Source: an uncultured Porphyromonadaceae bacterium (GTDB lineage Bacteria > Bacteroidota > Bacteroidia > Bacteroidales > Muribaculaceae). From it: a stretch of DNA of 34,032 bases. Under the pieces are notes generated by a model. It saw only the letters and a program-made list of their open reading frames with translations. It searched no databases and was not told the DNA's origin. Shown here one piece after another: positions 31,169-34,032 of the stretch. The stretch spans positions 1 to 34,032 of the forward strand of contig CALYOL010000005.1 of the NCBI GenBank assembly GCA_945231345.1. Direction: 5' to 3'. Position numbers and translations under genes: made by a program. The number at the start of each line of letters is the position of its first letter. Position 1 is the stretch's first letter.

Positions 31169-32656
31169 ATGAGACCCAACAACCTCACCATCTACAACTC
31201 CATAACACGCAAAAAGGAGCTTTTCGTACCTATCCACCCCGAGCATGTGGGTATGTACGTTTGCGGACCAACCGTCTATGGTGACGGACACCTCGGACAC
31301 GCTCGTCCCGCCATTACTTTCGACATCGTGTTCCGATACCTTAAGCACCTCGGATACAAAGTGCGTTACGTCAGAAACATCACAGACGTTGGGCACCTCG
31401 AGCACGACGCCGACGACGGTGAAGACAAAATCGCTAAAAAAGCTCGACTCGAACAGCTCGAGCCTATGGAAGTCGTCCAGTTTTACCTAAACAGGTACCA
31501 CAAAGCTATGGACGCACTTAACGTCCTTCCCCCTTCTATCGAGCCACACGCCTCAGGACATATCATCGAGCAGATTGAATACATAAAGAAAATCCTCGAA
31601 TCAGGATACGCTTACATCAGCGAAGGCTCTGTATATTTCGACGTCCCTAAATACAATCGCGACTACAACTACGGAAAACTTTCCGGCAGAAACATCGAAG
31701 AGCTCCTCAGCGAAACAAGAGCTCTCGACGGACAAGCCGAAAAGCACCATCCCGCAGATTTCGCCCTCTGGAAAAAAGCCGCGCCTGAGCACATCATGCA
31801 CTGGCCTTCCCCTTGGAGCGAAGGGTTCCCCGGATGGCACCTCGAATGTTCCACTATGGGTGAAAAATACCTCGGTGAACAGTTCGACATCCACGGCGGA
31901 GGAATGGACCTCAAATTTCCCCACCACGAATGCGAAATTGCACAGTCCGTCGCTCACAATCATCACGAGACGGTAAAATATTGGATGCACAACAATATGA
32001 TTACCATCAACGGACAGAAAATGGGAAAATCTCTCGGTAATTTCATCACGCTCGACGAATTTTTCACCGGAAACCACAAGCTTCTCACACAGGCCTATTC
32101 TCCGATGACTATCCGATTCTTCATCCTTCAGGCTCAATACCGCTCTACCGTTGATTTCAGCAACGAAGCTCTTCAGGCTTCCGAAAAGGCGTATTCCCGA
32201 ATGCTCGAAGGGTACAACCGCATCGCAGAGCTCAAGCCTGCCGAGACTTCTACCATTTCAGACCAGATAAAAGCACTCGAAGGAAAATGCTACGAAGCTC
32301 TCGACGACGACCTGAACACGCCTATCGTCATCGCTCACCTCTTCGAAGCTTGCAGGCTGATAAACATCGCTAAAGACGGACAGGCACAAGTCACCGCTGA
32401 AGACATCAACGCACTCAAAGCACTTTTCGACACTTTCCTCTTTGAAATACTCGGAATGCGTGCCGACATCATAGCCGGAGAAAGTGCCGACGCTCTTAAG
32501 CCTTTTGAACAGGCTGTGGACCTTCTCCTCGAAATTCGTGCTGAAGCTAAGGCCGCAAAAAACTGGGCTACCAGCGACCTTATCAGAAACCGTCTCGCCG
32601 AATTTGGATTCAACGTCAAAGACACAAAAGACGGCGTTGAATGGAGTCTTAAATAA
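31169..32656 (+). CDS. cysS: Cysteinyl-tRNA synthetase
   Basis: [48 protein letters not shown]. Confidence 0.96.
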   Translation: MRPNNLTIYNSITRKKELFVPIHPEHVGMYVCGPTVYGDGHLGHARPAITFDIVFRYLKHLGYKVRYVRNITDVGHLEHDADDGEDKIAKKARLEQLEPMEVVQFYLNRYHKAMDALNVLPPSIEPHASGHIIEQIEYIKKILESGYAYISEGSVYFDVPKYNRDYNYGKLSGRNIEELLSETRALDGQAEKHHPADFALWKKAAPEHIMHWPSPWSEGFPGWHLECSTMGEKYLGEQFDIHGGGMDLKFPHHECEIAQSVAHNHHETVKYWMHNNMITINGQKMGKSLGNFITLDEFFTGNHKLLTQAYSPMTIRFFILQAQYRSTVDFSNEALQASEKAYSRMLEGYNRIAELKPAETSTISDQIKALEGKCYEALDDDLNTPIVIAHLFEACRLINIAKDGQAQVTAEDINALKALFDTFLFEILGMRADIIAGESADALKPFEQAVDLLLEIRAEAKAAKNWATSDLIRNRLAEFGFNVKDTKDGVEWSLK

Positions 32657-32661
32657 GACAA

Positions 32662-33986
32662 ATGACCGTTTCGGAATTTGCAGAACGTGTTATAGGCAAC
32701 CTGCCATACAACCCTACAGGGCAGCAAACTCTCTTGATTGCTGCCCTTTCCCGTTTCTGCTCTCGTAACGCCGCCCCTAACTCTGTCTTTCTCCTTAACG
32801 GTTACGCCGGTACTGGAAAAACATCCGTCACCGCAGCTCTCGTAAAGACTCTTCACGAAGTAGGTATTAATTCCATCCTACTCGCCCCCACAGGACGAGC
32901 CGCAAAAGTCTTCAGCGCATTCGCTCGCCGACAGGCATTCACCATCCACCGCAAAATCTATCGGCAGCCTGGACTCGGCGAATACTCATCCGTCATGACC
33001 GTTTGCGAAAACCACCACACTGACACTTTCTTCATCGTCGACGAGGCTTCTATGATTAGCTCCGAGTCTGAAAGCGGCGTGAACGTGCTCGACGACCTTA
33101 TCCAATACGTCTACACCGGCGAAGGCTGTAGAATGATTCTACTCGGAGACACCGCGCAGCTCCCCCCTGTCGGAATGGCTGAAAGCCCTGCCATGAGCGT
33201 AAAGGTCCTTCAATCATACGGACTCAAAGTTTCACGCGCAACTATGACAGAGACCGTCAGGCAGCAAGCCGAATCCGGGATACTATTCAACGCCACATCT
33301 ATCCGACGACAAATGAGAACCGAGCCTCTCACCGCTCCCATTCTCACCGTCTCTCCTTTCTCCGACGTCAGAATTGAAGACAGCGAAACTCTGGAAGACG
33401 CACTACAATCCGCTTATTCCTCCGCAGAAATAGACGACACAATACTCATCACTCGCTCTAACCGACGAGCTACTGACTTCAACGCCGCTATCCGACAGCG
33501 TATTTTCGACAAGGAGGAAGAACTCACTAAAGGAGAGCTTCTCTTAATTTCAAAAAACAACTATTTCTGGACCGCGAAAAACAATAGCACAGACTTCATC
33601 GCTAACGGCGACATCGCTCGCATAGAGCAGGTCTATGGCACTGAATGGGCTTACGGACTCCGATTTGCCGACATAAAAATTTCCCTAATCGACCGTGATG
33701 TCACTCTCGACGTCAAAATCATCCTTAACTCCCTCTCTTCAGACACTCCTGCTCTTCAGCCAGACAAATTCCGCAAACTCGCCGACGACATCATCAACGA
33801 CAACAACCGTTTCGACTCGCTTACTCCTTATCCCGTCAGACTGAAAGCACTTAAGCAAGACCCTTACTTCAACGCACTACAAGTCAAATACGCATACGCC
33901 GTCACTTGCCACAAAGCACAAGGAGGACAGTGGAAAAACGTATTCATTGACATGGGATACATTCCACCGGAAGCATACTCTAACAT
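32662..33986 (+). CDS. RecD-like/UvrD_C_2 ATP-dependent DNA helicase, 3' end missing
   Basis: LLNGYAGTGKTSVTAAL (Walker A), FFIVDEASMIS, LLGDTAQLPPVG, YAVTCHKAQGGQWKNVFID; frame stays open into adapter sequence. Confidence 0.88.
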
Positions 33987-34032
33987 CTGTCTCTTATACA
34001 CATCTGACGCTGCCGACGATCTTACGCGTGTA
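33987..34032. other. Illumina Nextera adapter contamination at the contig end
   Basis: CTGTCTCTTATACACATCT GACGCTGCCGACGA TCTTACGC GTGTA: mosaic end, i5-side primer, 8-nt index, start of P5 tail. Confidence 0.97.

Noticed and set aside
33987-34032. Reading the end as a Tn5-family transposon end (the mosaic end is Tn5-derived)
   Set aside because: The mosaic end is followed by the Nextera primer, index and P5 tail, which only a sequencing adapter explains.

Overview
This is an ordinary housekeeping segment of a Bacteroidota (probably Bacteroidales) chromosome. The assignment rests on TAnnTTTG-type promoters, a NigD-like lipoprotein, a DUF3467 protein and the protein sequences. Plus strand, left to right: end of an unknown CDS, lysS, gpsA, a secreted GH31 enzyme, an NfnA/NfnB-like (SudBA/GltA-type) flavoprotein pair, a Sel1/TPR-like protein, ilvA, a secreted PD40/TolB-like propeller protein, a 1238-aa secreted multidomain amidase-like protein, and a type I GAPDH. 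Minus strand (16.1-29.3 kb): the beta operon, in transcript order tRNA-Thr(TGT)-Tyr(GTA)-Gly(TCC)-Thr(GGT)-tuf-tRNA-Trp(CCA)-secE-nusG-rplK-rplA-rplJ-rplL-rpoB-rpoC. Plus strand again: lolD-like ABC ATPase, NigD-like lipoprotein, DUF3467 protein, cysS, and a RecD-like helicase that runs off the end. The strongest anomaly is technical: the last 46 nt (33987-34032) read as Illumina Nextera adapter (mosaic end, i5 read primer, an 8-nt index, start of the P5 tail), so this is a contaminated contig end and the helicase C-terminus there is artefactual. The best biological observations are a 53-bp identical terminator-containing repeat 9.1 kb apart, a terminator-like hairpin in the rplL-rpoB spacer, a modular amidase/HYDIN-like/propeller protein with a T9SS-like tail, and several RNA-structure candidates in the beta operon. 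I found no CRISPR array, transposon, prophage, defence island or convincing new multi-gene system. All family calls come from reading motifs; no database search was run.
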